Source: Cybelea sp963824595 (GTDB lineage Bacteria; Vulcanimicrobiota; Vulcanimicrobiia; Vulcanimicrobiales; Vulcanimicrobiaceae). From it: a DNA stretch of 64,000 nt. Shown piece after piece: positions 38,200 to 47,795 of this stretch. The notes beneath the pieces are model-generated. The model saw nothing but the letters and a program-made list of their open reading frames with translations. It did no database searches and was not told the origin of the DNA. The position numbers were made by a program, and so were the translations under genes. How positions within the stretch are numbered: position 1 is the stretch's first letter; the number at the start of each line of letters is the position of its first letter. The stretch covers positions 62,001 to 126,000 of the forward strand of contig CAWGPY010000004.1 in the NCBI GenBank assembly GCA_963824595.1. Reading direction: 5' to 3'.

Positions 38200-38370
38200 G
38201 ACGAAGATGGCGAGGTAGAGCCGCCGCCGGTCCGCGCGAAGACCTGCGGGGAGACGCCGGCGTAGCGTTCGCTCATCTTACGGCCACCGTGCCGTACCGG
38301 TTTCTCCGCGGCATCGTTTTCCCTGTGCGCCGCAACCTTTGGCGAGCCGGCAGCCGTTTCAACGGGGGGC

Positions 38371-38895
38371 ATGAGAACGACGGGAACGCAGTACGTGTAC
38401 AAGGTCATCGCGTTGCCGATCGGCCCGCTGCGGCTGGTCGCCGGCGACCGCGGTCTCGCAGCGATTCAATGGAAGGATCAGGACCCCGCCCGCACCCCGG
38501 CGCACGACGCTCGGGAAGACGCGAACCATCCGGTCCTCGTCGAAGCCGAGCGCCAACTCACCGAATACTTCGCCGGACGGCGGGAGCGTTTCGATCTCGA
38601 GCTGGACTTCGTCGGAACAGACTTTCAGAAGCGCGTCTGGACGGAGCTGCTCGCCATCCCGTTCGGAGAGACGCGCACGTACGGGCAAATCGCCAAGCGG
38701 CTCGGGAACGAGAAGGCGATGCGAGCGGTGGGCGCCGCGAACGGACAAAACCCGATCCCCATCGTAGCGCCATGCCATCGCGTCATCGGCGCGTCGGGTT
38801 CGCTCGTCGGCTTCGGCGGCGGCCTCGAGATCAAGGCAGCGCTGCTCGAGTTGGAACGCGGCGAGCTGTCGTTCGACTTCGGCTCAATCGGCTAG
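38371..38895 (+). CDS. ogt: Methylated-DNA--protein-cysteine methyltransferase
   Basis: A 174-residue suicide repair protein that removes alkyl groups from O6-alkylguanine. The active-site motif IVAPCHRVIG holds the acceptor cysteine, preceded by the DNA-binding segment FGETRTYGQIAKRLGNEKAMRAVG (helix-turn-helix with Arg finger) and followed by VGFGGGLEIKAALLELE. No Ada regulatory domain, so Ogt rather than Ada. It overlaps the convergent sigma-factor gene by 12 bases. Confidence 0.95.
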   Translation: MRTTGTQYVYKVIALPIGPLRLVAGDRGLAAIQWKDQDPARTPAHDAREDANHPVLVEAERQLTEYFAGRRERFDLELDFVGTDFQKRVWTELLAIPFGETRTYGQIAKRLGNEKAMRAVGAANGQNPIPIVAPCHRVIGASGSLVGFGGGLEIKAALLELERGELSFDFGSIG

Positions 38896-40143
38896 CTGCG
38901 CCGCGCGGCCGAGCAGCAGTTCCCGGTCGCGCCGGTTGAGCGCGAGCGACGCCGCCCGCTCGAACTCCGCGCGCGCTTCCGTGAAGCGCCCGAGCTTGAC
39001 CAGCAGATCGCCGCGGACGCTGGGCAACAGGTGATAGCTCCGCAGCGCGGGCTCGTCGCGCAGCCCCTCCACGAGATCGAGCCCCGCCTGGGCTCCGAGC
39101 GCCATGCCGGTCGCGACCGCGCGATTGAGCTCGACGACGGGCGACGGCGCGAGCTCCGCCAGCGCGTCGTAGAGCTCGGCGATGCGCTCCCAGTCCGTCT
39201 CCTGCGCCGTGGCCGCGCGCGCGTGACACGCCGCGATCTCCGCCTGCAGCGCGTACGCGCCGCCGGCACCTCCGAGCCGCCGCGCGCGTGCCAGCGCCGC
39301 GAGGCCTCGTTGGATCAGCAGCCGGTTCCATTTGCCGCGGTCTTGGTCGAGCAGGAGTATCGGTTCGCCGGTTGGGGCGACACGCGCTCGCATACGCGAC
39401 GCCGCAAGCTCCATGAGCGCGGCGAGCGAGTGAACCTCGCTTTCATCAGGCATCAGCGCCGCCAGCATGCGTCCCAACCGCAGCGCGTCCTCGACGAGCT
39501 CCGGCCGGAGGACGTCGTCGCCCGACGTCGCGGCGTAGCCTTCGTTGAAGATGAGGTAGATCGTTTCGAGGATCGAGGCGAGCCGCTCGCGCCGCTCCCG
39601 CCCTGCCGCCGGCACTTCGAACGGAACGCCCGTCTGCGAGAGCGTGCGTTTGGCGCGTACGATGCGCTGCGCGATCGTCGCCTCGGGCACGAGGAACGCG
39701 CGCGCGATCTCCGCCGTCGTTAGGCCGCCCGCGAGCTTGAGCGTCAGCGCGACGTGGGCGTCGCGCGAGACCGCCGGATGACACGCGACGAAGATCAGCG
39801 CGAGCATGTCGTCGTCAATCTCTTCGTGGGCCGTCGCGAAATCGGCGTCCGGGTCGCGGGAGTAGAGTGCCTCCACGACGCCGTGTCGCTTTCGCCGGCT
39901 CGTCTCGTCGCGCCGAAGGGCGTCGATCGCGCGGCGCCGTGCGGCCGTTGCCAGCCACGCGCCCGGGTTGCGCGGGATGCCCTCGCGCGGCCACTGCGCG
40001 AGCGCCGCAACGAAGGCGTCCTGCGCCAGGTCCTCGGCCAGGCCGACGTCGCGCACCATGCGCGAGAGGCCGGCCATCAGCCTCGGCGACTCGATGTGCC
40101 AAATCGCCGCGATCGTGTCGCCTAGGTCTTGACGTGCTCCCAC
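38884..40143 (-). CDS. ECF42-type RNA polymerase sigma factor with C-terminal TPR/SnoaL-like extension
   Basis: Residues 10-190 carry sigma-2 (SRMVRDVGLAEDLAQDAFVAALAQWP) and sigma-4 (TTAEIARAFLVPEATIAQRIVRAKR) regions. The following 220 residues (ETIYLIFNEGYAATSG, then TPR-like helices) are the DUF6596-type extension of group ECF42. It directs polymerase to its own regulon without an anti-sigma factor. GTG 40143 overlaps the DGPF gene by 22 bases; an ATC just downstream would give the usual ECF42 N-terminus. The pair matches the known ECF42/DGPF arrangement. Confidence 0.92.
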   Translation of the reverse strand: MGARQDLGDTIAAIWHIESPRLMAGLSRMVRDVGLAEDLAQDAFVAALAQWPREGIPRNPGAWLATAARRRAIDALRRDETSRRKRHGVVEALYSRDPDADFATAHEEIDDDMLALIFVACHPAVSRDAHVALTLKLAGGLTTAEIARAFLVPEATIAQRIVRAKRTLSQTGVPFEVPAAGRERRERLASILETIYLIFNEGYAATSGDDVLRPELVEDALRLGRMLAALMPDESEVHSLAALMELAASRMRARVAPTGEPILLLDQDRGKWNRLLIQRGLAALARARRLGGAGGAYALQAEIAACHARAATAQETDWERIAELYDALAELAPSPVVELNRAVATGMALGAQAGLDLVEGLRDEPALRSYHLLPSVRGDLLVKLGRFTEARAEFERAASLALNRRDRELLLGRAAQLAD

Positions 40144-40535
40144 GTGCGCTCCGCGCGCTCGCGCATCTCCGGCGTTACGATCTCGCCGAAGTCCTCGATC
40201 TCGTACATCGGCCGGATCTCGATCGTTTGACCGCCGTCGAACGGCGCGTGCACGAATCGCTCGACGATCTCTTGTTTCGACTTGCCCTGCACGATCCAGA
40301 AGCCGGCCACCAGCTCCTTGGTCTCCGCAAACGGCCCGTCGATCACGGTGGTCCGGCCGCCGTCGAACCGCAGGCGCGTCCCCTTCGAAGTGGGCTGCAA
40401 GCCGTCGCCGGCCAGCAGCACGCCGTCCTTCGCCAGGCCCTCGTTGAACCTGCCCATCGCCTCGAGCATTTCGCGCGACGGCAGGACGCCCGCCTCGGTG
40501 TCGTCGTTTGCCTTGACTAAAACCGCGAATCTCAT
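40122..40535 (-). CDS. DGPF-domain (YCII-related) protein
   Basis: 137 residues of YCII-like fold: MRFAVLVKANDDTEAG at the N-terminus and TTVIDGPFAETKELVAGFWIV containing the diagnostic DGPF motif. Proteins of this type are the conserved neighbours and targets of ECF42 sigma factors; their biochemical role is not established. GGAG is well placed before ATG 40535. The downstream sigma factor gene overlaps its end, so both are made together. Confidence 0.93.
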   Translation of the reverse strand: MRFAVLVKANDDTEAGVLPSREMLEAMGRFNEGLAKDGVLLAGDGLQPTSKGTRLRFDGGRTTVIDGPFAETKELVAGFWIVQGKSKQEIVERFVHAPFDGGQTIEIRPMYEIEDFGEIVTPEMRERAERTWEHVKT

Positions 40536-40616
40536 CGAACGTCTCCTTTGCCGGTCTTCGGTGCTTTACCACAACGTCGCACGGGCGCGCCCGATTTCGA
40601 CATCGGCGGAGAAAAA

Positions 40617-42350
40617 TTACAGCGGCTTGCCATCGTCGGCCGGTCCCAAGATGAGTGGACGCAGCAGCGGGATCGGCGGGTCGCCGCGCGAGAGCAGCTC
40701 GTCGTGGAACTTCTGCAGGGTGAACTGGCTGCCGACGGCCTTCTTGTAGTCGTCGCGCAGCTTGAGGATCATCAGCTTGCCGAGGGTGTAGTAGCCGTAC
40801 ATCGGGTCTTGCGTGCCGCGCAGCGTCTCCTCGACCGCGACGGCCTGGTTCTGAAAGCAGCGGTCGGTGAAGAGGCGCTCGGCTTGCGAGATCGTCATTC
40901 CCTGCGTGTGGAGGCCGACGCCGACGACGTAGCGGCACTCGCGGAGCAGCGCCTCGTCGAGCTGTGCCAGGCGCACGCGCGGATCGCCGTTGCCCCACCC
41001 CTCGTCCACCATCATCTGCTCCGAGTAGTGCGCCCAGCCTTCGGCGAACTCGGAGCTGATCGAGAGCTTGCGGGTGAGGCTGAGATCGAGCCCGCGATCG
41101 ATCGAGAAGTTGGTAAAGTGGCCCGGATAGACTTCGTGCGCCGAGACGATCGGAAACTCGAAGTCGTTGAACGCGGCCAGAAACTCTTCTTTTTGTTTTG
41201 CAGACCACGACGGGTCCACCGGCGTCACGTAGTAGTACGACTGCGTTGCCACGGTCTCGAGCGGACCCGGCGAATCCTCGGCGGCGCTGGTCGTCGTGCG
41301 TTCGAAGGCCGGCGTTTCGATCACCTTGATCTTCGCGTTGGGCGGCAGAGTGATCAGGTGCCTGCTCTCGACGAAGGCGCGCAGGCGGCCGAGGTCGCGT
41401 TGCGCCGTCGCGAGCAGCGCGTTGGGCGCCGGGTGGACGCGCGTGATCGAGAGGTAGACCTGTAACGGGGAGTGCTTGGGATCGATCAGCTTCGCCGTAG
41501 CGACGAACTGCGCGTGCGTCGCGGCCAGCGCGCGTGCGCCCACGGCGAGGTATTGATCGAGCGGCATGTCGAGCGCGTCTTCGTAGAGCAGGCGCTTGCG
41601 ATAGGCATCGGCGCCGATGGCGAACGTTCCGCTGGGCTTGAGCGACCGGATCCACTTGGCGTACGCCGCCATCGCCTGGATCGCGACGGCGTTCGACCGT
41701 TGAAAACGGCTTCGCAGGCCGGAATCGCGCACGTCTGCGAACGCCACCGGTACCGAGGTCTTGAAGAAGTCCACCGCTCCAGCGGCGTCCTCGGCGGCGA
41801 TCCGCTGCGTCACGGCGTCCACCGTGGTGACGTTCTGCATGCCCTGCCGCAAGAGGTTTGGAATCAGGCGTTCGCGCGCGATCGCAAACGCGAGCCGCTT
41901 CGAAAGGGGCGCGTAGTCCTTGCTCATCACGCTGAAGATCGCCGCGCTCGCCGATTGCGTGTAGTCGTCGGGATTGTGGCGCCACTCTTGCAGCGTGTCG
42001 TTGAGCAGCAGGTCGTCGCGGAGCGAGTTCTCGAGCAGCGTGTAGTCGAGCGCGCCGGTCGGGGAGAGCGCGGTCTTATCGATCGCGGCGAGCCGCTGCA
42101 GGTACGACCGGTCCATCTCGAGCTGCTTCGCGACTGCGGCGGCGGAGAAGTCGCCGACCTTGTCGTCGTAGTCGTGCACGCCGACCTGGGTCGCCTCGAT
42201 CGGGCTCAGGCGAAAAGTCTCCGAGTAATACTGTTGCGCGAGCGACGCGTAGGCCGCATCGGCATTCGCGGACGCCTGCGGCTCGGGCGAAGCGGCGAGC
42301 AGGGAGAACGACAGCACGGCGGCGGTGCTGCGAACGAGCGATCGAATCAT
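40617..42350 (-). CDS. Secreted DUF885-family putative metallopeptidase
   Basis: Start set at ATG 42350, giving a signal peptide (MIRSLVRSTAAVLSFSLLAAS). The 577-residue product is full length for DUF885. VSAHEVYPGHF contains the family's HExxxGH zinc-like motif, followed by FAEGWAHYSEQMMVDEG with the downstream acidic ligands, and the closing TLGKLMILKLRDDYKK is also characteristic. Members are thought to be periplasmic peptidases. It is divergent from an M28 peptidase, so the two may serve peptide scavenging together. Confidence 0.88.
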   Translation of the reverse strand: MIRSLVRSTAAVLSFSLLAASPEPQASANADAAYASLAQQYYSETFRLSPIEATQVGVHDYDDKVGDFSAAAVAKQLEMDRSYLQRLAAIDKTALSPTGALDYTLLENSLRDDLLLNDTLQEWRHNPDDYTQSASAAIFSVMSKDYAPLSKRLAFAIARERLIPNLLRQGMQNVTTVDAVTQRIAAEDAAGAVDFFKTSVPVAFADVRDSGLRSRFQRSNAVAIQAMAAYAKWIRSLKPSGTFAIGADAYRKRLLYEDALDMPLDQYLAVGARALAATHAQFVATAKLIDPKHSPLQVYLSITRVHPAPNALLATAQRDLGRLRAFVESRHLITLPPNAKIKVIETPAFERTTTSAAEDSPGPLETVATQSYYYVTPVDPSWSAKQKEEFLAAFNDFEFPIVSAHEVYPGHFTNFSIDRGLDLSLTRKLSISSEFAEGWAHYSEQMMVDEGWGNGDPRVRLAQLDEALLRECRYVVGVGLHTQGMTISQAERLFTDRCFQNQAVAVEETLRGTQDPMYGYYTLGKLMILKLRDDYKKAVGSQFTLQKFHDELLSRGDPPIPLLRPLILGPADDGKPL

Positions 42351-42405
42351 TGGGGGCGCTTTCGAAGGCGCCCGGCGGCGTCCTTGCCGAACCTGGTGCG
42401 CCACG

Positions 42406-44235
42406 ATGTTGAAAGTAATCCTCGCCGCGGCGCTCGTTGCGAGCGTCCCCGCCGGCGCTCCCGAGAACGCGGCCCGCATCGAGGCCGCGTACCTGCGGGT
42501 TCCCAGCGCCGGCGGCGCGCGTGCGAGCTCGCAGGCGATCGACGCGCGAGCGCACTATCCGGGATCGCCGGGCGACTACAAGCTCGCGGTTTACATGCGC
42601 GATTCGATGCTAGGCTTCGGATTGCACGCCTGGATCGAATCGTTCGGTGCGACCGTCTACACCCCGCGTGTTTTACAGCTGCAGCTGCTCTCGCATCGGG
42701 TCGTGACGTTCGACCTGCACGACGCGAAGATCGCCGCGGATCCCGACGGCGCGCGGCCCGACGCCGGCCTGCCGTTCAACGCGGGCAGCGGAAGCGGCGA
42801 CGTCCGCGCTCCGGTGGTGTACGCCGGCCGCGGGCTCGAGGCGGATTACGATACGCTCGCGCGCGCCGGCGTTGCGGTGCGCGGACGCATCGCGCTGATT
42901 CGCTACGGGGCGGAGTATCGCGGAAACCTCGCGGCTCGAGCGATCGCGCACGGCGCCGCCGGCGTGATCTTCTACTCCGACCCGAAGGACGGCGGCGCGG
43001 CGAAGGGCCCGGTCTATCCGAACGGACCCTACCGCCCGCTCGGCGTCGTGCAGCGCGGCGACGTCATGGGCGACGATCACGTGCCGCGCTCGGTACCGAC
43101 GCTGCCGGTGACCGGCACGACGGCGCAGGCGCTGCTCGCCGACGTGCGCGGTCCGGACGGCCCGAGCGGCTGGCGCGGAGCGCTGCCGGTCGCGTATCGG
43201 CTCGGCGCCACGGCGTCGCTCGTGCGGCTTCACGTCGAGATGAACGCGCAGCCGACGATGCTGTGGAACACGATCGGCGAAGTCGCGGGAACCAATCCGC
43301 TACAGACGATCGTCCTGGGCGCGCATCGCGACGCGTGGGTCTACGGCGTCTCCGACGACGGCTCGGGCATCTCGGCGCTGCTCGAGGTTGCGCGCGGGCT
43401 TGGCGCGCTGCACCATTCCGGCTGGAGACCCACGCGCACGATTCGCATCGCCGGGTGGGACGCCGAAGAGATCGGCGAACTGGGGTCGGCGGCGTACGCC
43501 GCAGCCCATCGCTCGGAGCTCGCCCGCGGATGCGTCGCCTACATCAACACCGACGAGGCGGCCTCGGGTCCGACCTTCGGCGCGTCGGCCGCCGCGGCGC
43601 TCGCGCCCTTTCTCGAACCCGTCACGAACGAGGTGCTGCACGTCGCGCGGCCGCGCATCGACGCGCCGGCCGGCGGCTCCGACTTCGAATCGTTCATCTA
43701 TACCACCGGGACGCCGGTCATCGACTTGGGCTATAGCGGGCCGCTTGGAACCTATCACTCGCCTTACGACGATTACCGCTTTACCGCGCGCTTCGCCGAT
43801 CCGGGCTTCGTGCATCACGTCGCAATCGCGCGAGTCATCGGCGTTCTCGCCATTCGGCTCGCGGATGCCGCCGAGCTTCCCTACCGCTTCGTTCCGTACG
43901 TTCGCGCGCTCGACGACGGCGCGAAGGCGATGGCCAAGTTCGCCGCGCCCGCGAAGCTGACCGTCGGCCCCGCGCTCGGTGAGGCCATCGGGCGCTTCGC
44001 GGCCGCCGCTCGCGCCTACGACGCCAATCCGCGGCGCGACGATGCGAACGCGCTGAAGGCGGCCCAGCGGCTCGACGTCACGGCCTATTCGGCCAACGGC
44101 TACGCGAGCGTGGCGTTTCCGAACGTCGCACACGCGATCGCGAGCGGGAAGCAGTCCGCCGTCGACGCCGCCATCGCGACAACCGCGACCGACCTCGACG
44201 GCGTCGCCACGCTCCTGGAGAAAGGATCCCGATGA
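42406..44235 (+). CDS. Secreted M28 metallopeptidase with PA domain (glutamate carboxypeptidase II-like)
   Basis: Start set at ATG 42406 (signal peptide MLKVILAAALVASVPAGA). Residues about 90-250 form a protease-associated insert. The M28 zinc core follows: VLGAHRDAW, DDGSGISALLEVARGL, GWDAEEIGELGS, INTDEAASG and the late YHSPYDDY region, all co-catalytic zinc ligands in the order of FOLH1/NAALADase relatives. A dimerisation-type helical tail ends the protein. Its stop overlaps the next lipoprotein gene's ATG (ATGA). Probably trims C-terminal residues from exported peptides. Confidence 0.92.
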   Translation: MLKVILAAALVASVPAGAPENAARIEAAYLRVPSAGGARASSQAIDARAHYPGSPGDYKLAVYMRDSMLGFGLHAWIESFGATVYTPRVLQLQLLSHRVVTFDLHDAKIAADPDGARPDAGLPFNAGSGSGDVRAPVVYAGRGLEADYDTLARAGVAVRGRIALIRYGAEYRGNLAARAIAHGAAGVIFYSDPKDGGAAKGPVYPNGPYRPLGVVQRGDVMGDDHVPRSVPTLPVTGTTAQALLADVRGPDGPSGWRGALPVAYRLGATASLVRLHVEMNAQPTMLWNTIGEVAGTNPLQTIVLGAHRDAWVYGVSDDGSGISALLEVARGLGALHHSGWRPTRTIRIAGWDAEEIGELGSAAYAAAHRSELARGCVAYINTDEAASGPTFGASAAAALAPFLEPVTNEVLHVARPRIDAPAGGSDFESFIYTTGTPVIDLGYSGPLGTYHSPYDDYRFTARFADPGFVHHVAIARVIGVLAIRLADAAELPYRFVPYVRALDDGAKAMAKFAAPAKLTVGPALGEAIGRFAAAARAYDANPRRDDANALKAAQRLDVTAYSANGYASVAFPNVAHAIASGKQSAVDAAIATTATDLDGVATLLEKGSR

Positions 44236-45251
44236 CGAATTTTATGCGCGCGTGCTGCTGCGTTGCGATAGCATTGCTCGCGGCGTGCGCGCCGCCGGCC
44301 GGCGGAGGAAGCGCCCCGGGGTTGACGGCGCGAGCGTCGGCTGCGCCCGACCGGCGAGGCAAGATCGCGCTGTTCCCCGACACGTTCGGCGACCCGACCC
44401 CCGCCGGCATCACGGCCGGCCCCGACGGAGCGCTCTGGTTCACCGATCCGGGCAACGACGTCGTGGGGCGCATCACGACGGACGGTACGTACACGCTGCA
44501 GCAGCCGACCGGTGTCGAGATGTCCGACGGCATCGCGCTCGGCCCCGACGGCAACCTGTGGTTCACGGCCGAACAAAGCGACGGCGGCATCGGCCGCATC
44601 ACGCCGGGCGGCACGGTCACGCTGTTCAAAGATCCCGGCGGCGAGTTCCCGCAGGGCATTACGGCCGGCCCCGACGGCGCGCTGTGGTTCGCCGAATCCA
44701 ACGGTCAAGTGGGGCGCATCACAACGAAGGGGAAGGTCAAGCACTTTACCGTGGCGCCGAGCGACGCGCAGTTGCAAGGCATCGTTACCGGGCCCGATGG
44801 AGCGCTTTGGGTGACGCAGTACGTCGCCGGCGGCAGCAGATTTTCCAATCGCGTCATCCGGGTCTCGATCGGCGGACGCAGCAAGTCGTTCAAGGTCGGC
44901 GTCGGGCCCGACGCGATCTGCGTCGGATCCGACGGCGCGCTCTGGTTTGCCGAGGCGGCCTCCAATGCGATCGGCCGCCTGACGACGAGCGGCAAATATA
45001 CGGAGTATCCGATCGACGGCAAATACAGTCAGCCCTCGGGAATCGCCGCGGGGCCGGACGGCGCGCTCTGGTTCACGGATTTCGCCGGCCGATTCGACAT
45101 CGGGCGCATCACGACGTCGGGACATATGAAGTTCTACAAGGCGCCCCCGGGCGCCGGCGAGCTGATCGAGATCGCCGCGGGACCCGACGGTGCGATGTGG
45201 TTCACGTCGTACCAGCTGGGCTCTGCGATCGGGCGCGTCGCCACGCGCTAA
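44232..45251 (+). CDS. Virginiamycin B lyase-like propeller lipoprotein
   Basis: The signal peptide ends ALLAAC. Seven blades repeat the GITAGPDGALWFT...VGRIT pattern found in Vgb-type streptogramin lyases. A lyase function is not established: the catalytic His and Glu of Vgb cannot be identified with confidence, and this repeat family is often non-enzymatic. Translationally coupled to the M28 peptidase upstream. A paralogue of similar design lies at 54952. Its TAA overlaps the convergent phosphoesterase gene by four bases. Confidence 0.88.
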   Translation: MTNFMRACCCVAIALLAACAPPAGGGSAPGLTARASAAPDRRGKIALFPDTFGDPTPAGITAGPDGALWFTDPGNDVVGRITTDGTYTLQQPTGVEMSDGIALGPDGNLWFTAEQSDGGIGRITPGGTVTLFKDPGGEFPQGITAGPDGALWFAESNGQVGRITTKGKVKHFTVAPSDAQLQGIVTGPDGALWVTQYVAGGSRFSNRVIRVSIGGRSKSFKVGVGPDAICVGSDGALWFAEAASNAIGRLTTSGKYTEYPIDGKYSQPSGIAAGPDGALWFTDFAGRFDIGRITTSGHMKFYKAPPGAGELIEIAAGPDGAMWFTSYQLGSAIGRVATR

Positions 45252-47677
45252 CGCAGTAAGGCGGGATCGACCGCGTCGGGCCGATCGAAGTCGGCTCCCT
45301 CGAGCGCCCGCGCGATGCTGCGCCGCGCGCCCGACAGCGCCGCGGCCTTCGGGTTGAGGCGGTCGAGGGGTACGTTATTGGGCCGCGCGTCGTACGCCGT
45401 GAGGTCCGCGCTTGCCGCGAACGGCGATACGATCGGCGGCGCGTGGGCGTCGAACTGCGTCAGCGGCCGTAGGCGGAAGAGGCGCTCGATCGTCGCGAGG
45501 ATGCTGGTCTGATTGTAGAACCGCGAATCCACGTAGCCGCGCCGCCCGTACGCGCTGACGACCAGCGCCATCGTGCGATGCCCGTCCACGTGGTCGAGGC
45601 CGTTTTGGGCGTCGTCCTCCACCACGAAGACGACGGTGTTCTTCCAGTAGCGCGAGCGCGAGATCGCGTCTACGATGCGGCCCAAGGCCAAGTCGTTGTC
45701 GGCGACCGCCGCGTCGGGCGTCGGGTAGCCGGGAGCGGCGCCGGCCGTGTGATCGTTGCCGAGCTGCAGCAGAACGAAGTTGGGAAACTTGCCCGAGCGC
45801 TCGAACGCGCGGAACTCGCGCAGAAACTCCGACGCGCGCTGCTGATCGCTGATCCGCAGCGTGAAGCCGGGATAGTGCCGGTCGACGTAGGGCGCCAGCT
45901 CGGCGTCGCCGACCGCGCTGGTAAACGCATAGCGATGCGTCCCATGCCGGTAGTCGCCGTAAACCCGGCTCCACGTCGCGCCGCTCGGTGTGAACGACGG
46001 CTCCGACGTCACGAACTCGCCATAATCCCGGAACGTGTAGCCCGCGCCCAGGACGCGCTGCCATATGAAGCCGGCCGGCGAGTACGCGAGCGGATCCGTG
46101 CCGTCCGACGGATAGGAACGGCCCCACGACGCGGTGTTGCGCTCCACGTAGTCGTCGGCGAACGCCTCGTTCGTCCATTGGTGCCCGTCGGCGCTCATCG
46201 TTCCGTTGACGTAGAAGTTGTCCAAGATGCCGAAGCGGCGCGCCAGGGCGTGGTGATTCGGCGAAACGCGCGCCGGAAAAGCGCACAGCGCCGGATCGCC
46301 GTTCGCGCCGGCGAGATCGCCGAAGTAATCGTCGTACGTGTGGTTCTCCTTGATGACGAACACCACGTGCCGGAACGGCGGCAGGCGGATCGCCGCCGGG
46401 CCGGGCGATGGGGTGACGAAGGCGCGCGACGACGGCCCGACCGAGCTCGCGACGGCCGACGGCGGAATGGACTGCAGGAGTCCCGCGTAGTCGTAGACGT
46501 TGTAGCCGCCGCGATCCAGCGGAGCGGCGACTCGGAAGCCCAAATCGGCGCGCGGAAAGCCGAAATCCGCGCCGCGGCTGCCCCATCCCTTGAGGCTCGT
46601 CGCATAGAGCGTGCCGTCCGCGCCGAACGCCAGCCCGTCGGGATACCATCCGGTTGCGATCTCTCCCGCCGGGGCCAGCGTGGATCCGTCGAGCGCGAGG
46701 ATCCGGTCGTCGCCGCCTTCGGCGACGTAGAGGCGGCCGTCCGGCGACATCGCGAGCGCGTTGGGCGACGCGCCGAAACCGTCTTGCGACGGCACCTTGA
46801 CCGTCGCGCGCACGGCGTTCGACGCGGTGTCCACGACCGAGATCGAGTCGGCGTTCGCGTTAGCCACGAATAGCCGCGAGCCGTCGTGCGATAGCGTCAG
46901 CGCGGTCGGAGCGAGCCCCACCGGGATGCGCGCCGTCTCGCGCCTCGCCTTCACGTCAACCACGGAGATCGCGCCGGAGCCGGCGGAGCCGGTGCGCGGA
47001 TCGACGCCGATGCGCTCGCCGCCGGAATCCGCGGAGCGTGCGCCGCGCGTGGGGGCCGTGCCGCCCAGGTCGGAGACGTAGAGCCGTCCGTTCGCCGAAA
47101 CGATCGCAAACGGAACGCGGCCGGTGCGTACGAGGTAACGGATCGTTCGCGTCTTCGCGTCCACCGCCGCCACCTCGTCGAGCAGGCTCAGCGCCACGAA
47201 GATCGTCGCGCCGTCGTCGGCGAGCGCGACGCCCGCGGGCACCGCCGAATGGCCGGGCAGAACGACGTCGCGATCCCAGGCGAAGCGTCCGCCTTCGCGC
47301 CGCGTGGCCGAGCGCAAGAGACCGAAGCCGTCGGCCGACCACACCGTCGTGCCGTCGCGATTCCACGCGATGCCCGTCATGCCGTTACCGCCGAGGTTGC
47401 GTGGATACTGTATGCGGTCGCGCGTGAGTCGCAAGTCTTGTACGATTTTAACCGTTTTGGCGTCAACGAACGTGATGCCGTGGGAGTTTTTGATCGCGAT
47501 GAGACCGGCGCGCGAAACGGCGAGATCGAGCGGGCGCCCGTAGAACGTCAAGCGCGCGCCGGCCGGCGCGAGACGCTGCGCCGTCGGAACGAGCGAATCG
47601 CTCACCGCGAGCACCGAGCTGCCGGCGATTGCGGCGACGGCGAGCGCGAACGCGGCCGCAGCTAACGCGCGGTCCAC
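45248..47677 (-). CDS. YncE-type propeller fused to phosphoesterase (PF04185-like) domain
   Basis: Start set at GTG 47677, giving a hydrophobic signal segment; the track to 47767 has a basic non-signal start. Residues about 40-370 are a YncE-like propeller (ISVVDVKARRETARIPVGLAP, LSHDGSRLFVANANADSISVVD). From about residue 430 a phosphoesterase domain begins HVVFVIKENHTYDDYFGD and continues NDHTAGAAPGYPTPDAAVADND and VVEDDAQNGLDHVDGHRT, with the metal-binding Asp and His residues. This bifunctional layout is known in several phyla; substrates are not. Confidence 0.9.
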   Translation of the reverse strand: MDRALAAAAFALAVAAIAGSSVLAVSDSLVPTAQRLAPAGARLTFYGRPLDLAVSRAGLIAIKNSHGITFVDAKTVKIVQDLRLTRDRIQYPRNLGGNGMTGIAWNRDGTTVWSADGFGLLRSATRREGGRFAWDRDVVLPGHSAVPAGVALADDGATIFVALSLLDEVAAVDAKTRTIRYLVRTGRVPFAIVSANGRLYVSDLGGTAPTRGARSADSGGERIGVDPRTGSAGSGAISVVDVKARRETARIPVGLAPTALTLSHDGSRLFVANANADSISVVDTASNAVRATVKVPSQDGFGASPNALAMSPDGRLYVAEGGDDRILALDGSTLAPAGEIATGWYPDGLAFGADGTLYATSLKGWGSRGADFGFPRADLGFRVAAPLDRGGYNVYDYAGLLQSIPPSAVASSVGPSSRAFVTPSPGPAAIRLPPFRHVVFVIKENHTYDDYFGDLAGANGDPALCAFPARVSPNHHALARRFGILDNFYVNGTMSADGHQWTNEAFADDYVERNTASWGRSYPSDGTDPLAYSPAGFIWQRVLGAGYTFRDYGEFVTSEPSFTPSGATWSRVYGDYRHGTHRYAFTSAVGDAELAPYVDRHYPGFTLRISDQQRASEFLREFRAFERSGKFPNFVLLQLGNDHTAGAAPGYPTPDAAVADNDLALGRIVDAISRSRYWKNTVVFVVEDDAQNGLDHVDGHRTMALVVSAYGRRGYVDSRFYNQTSILATIERLFRLRPLTQFDAHAPPIVSPFAASADLTAYDARPNNVPLDRLNPKAAALSGARRSIARALEGADFDRPDAVDPALLR

Positions 47678-47795
47678 CGCTGGTCCACGACGCGGGTCAT
47701 GACGGCTATTGTAGCGCACCGCCGGCCCACTCCGGGTCAATAAGAAATCAAAACGGCGGGGAAACAATGGAGTCGCCGCGGGCGTAGATGCCGCA

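Noticed and set aside
40536..41985. Upstream extension of the sigma-factor frame through the DUF885 gene
   Set aside because: The frame stays open by composition only; real sigma sequence begins near 40143 and the rest is antiparallel in character to DUF885.
41472..43736. Plus-strand frame of 754 codons
   Set aside because: Shadow of DUF885 and M28 genes, Arg-rich low-complexity product.
47700..47745. TTGACC and TACAAT upstream of the YncE/phosphoesterase gene
   Set aside because: Spacing is 21 bases, too long for a standard promoter.
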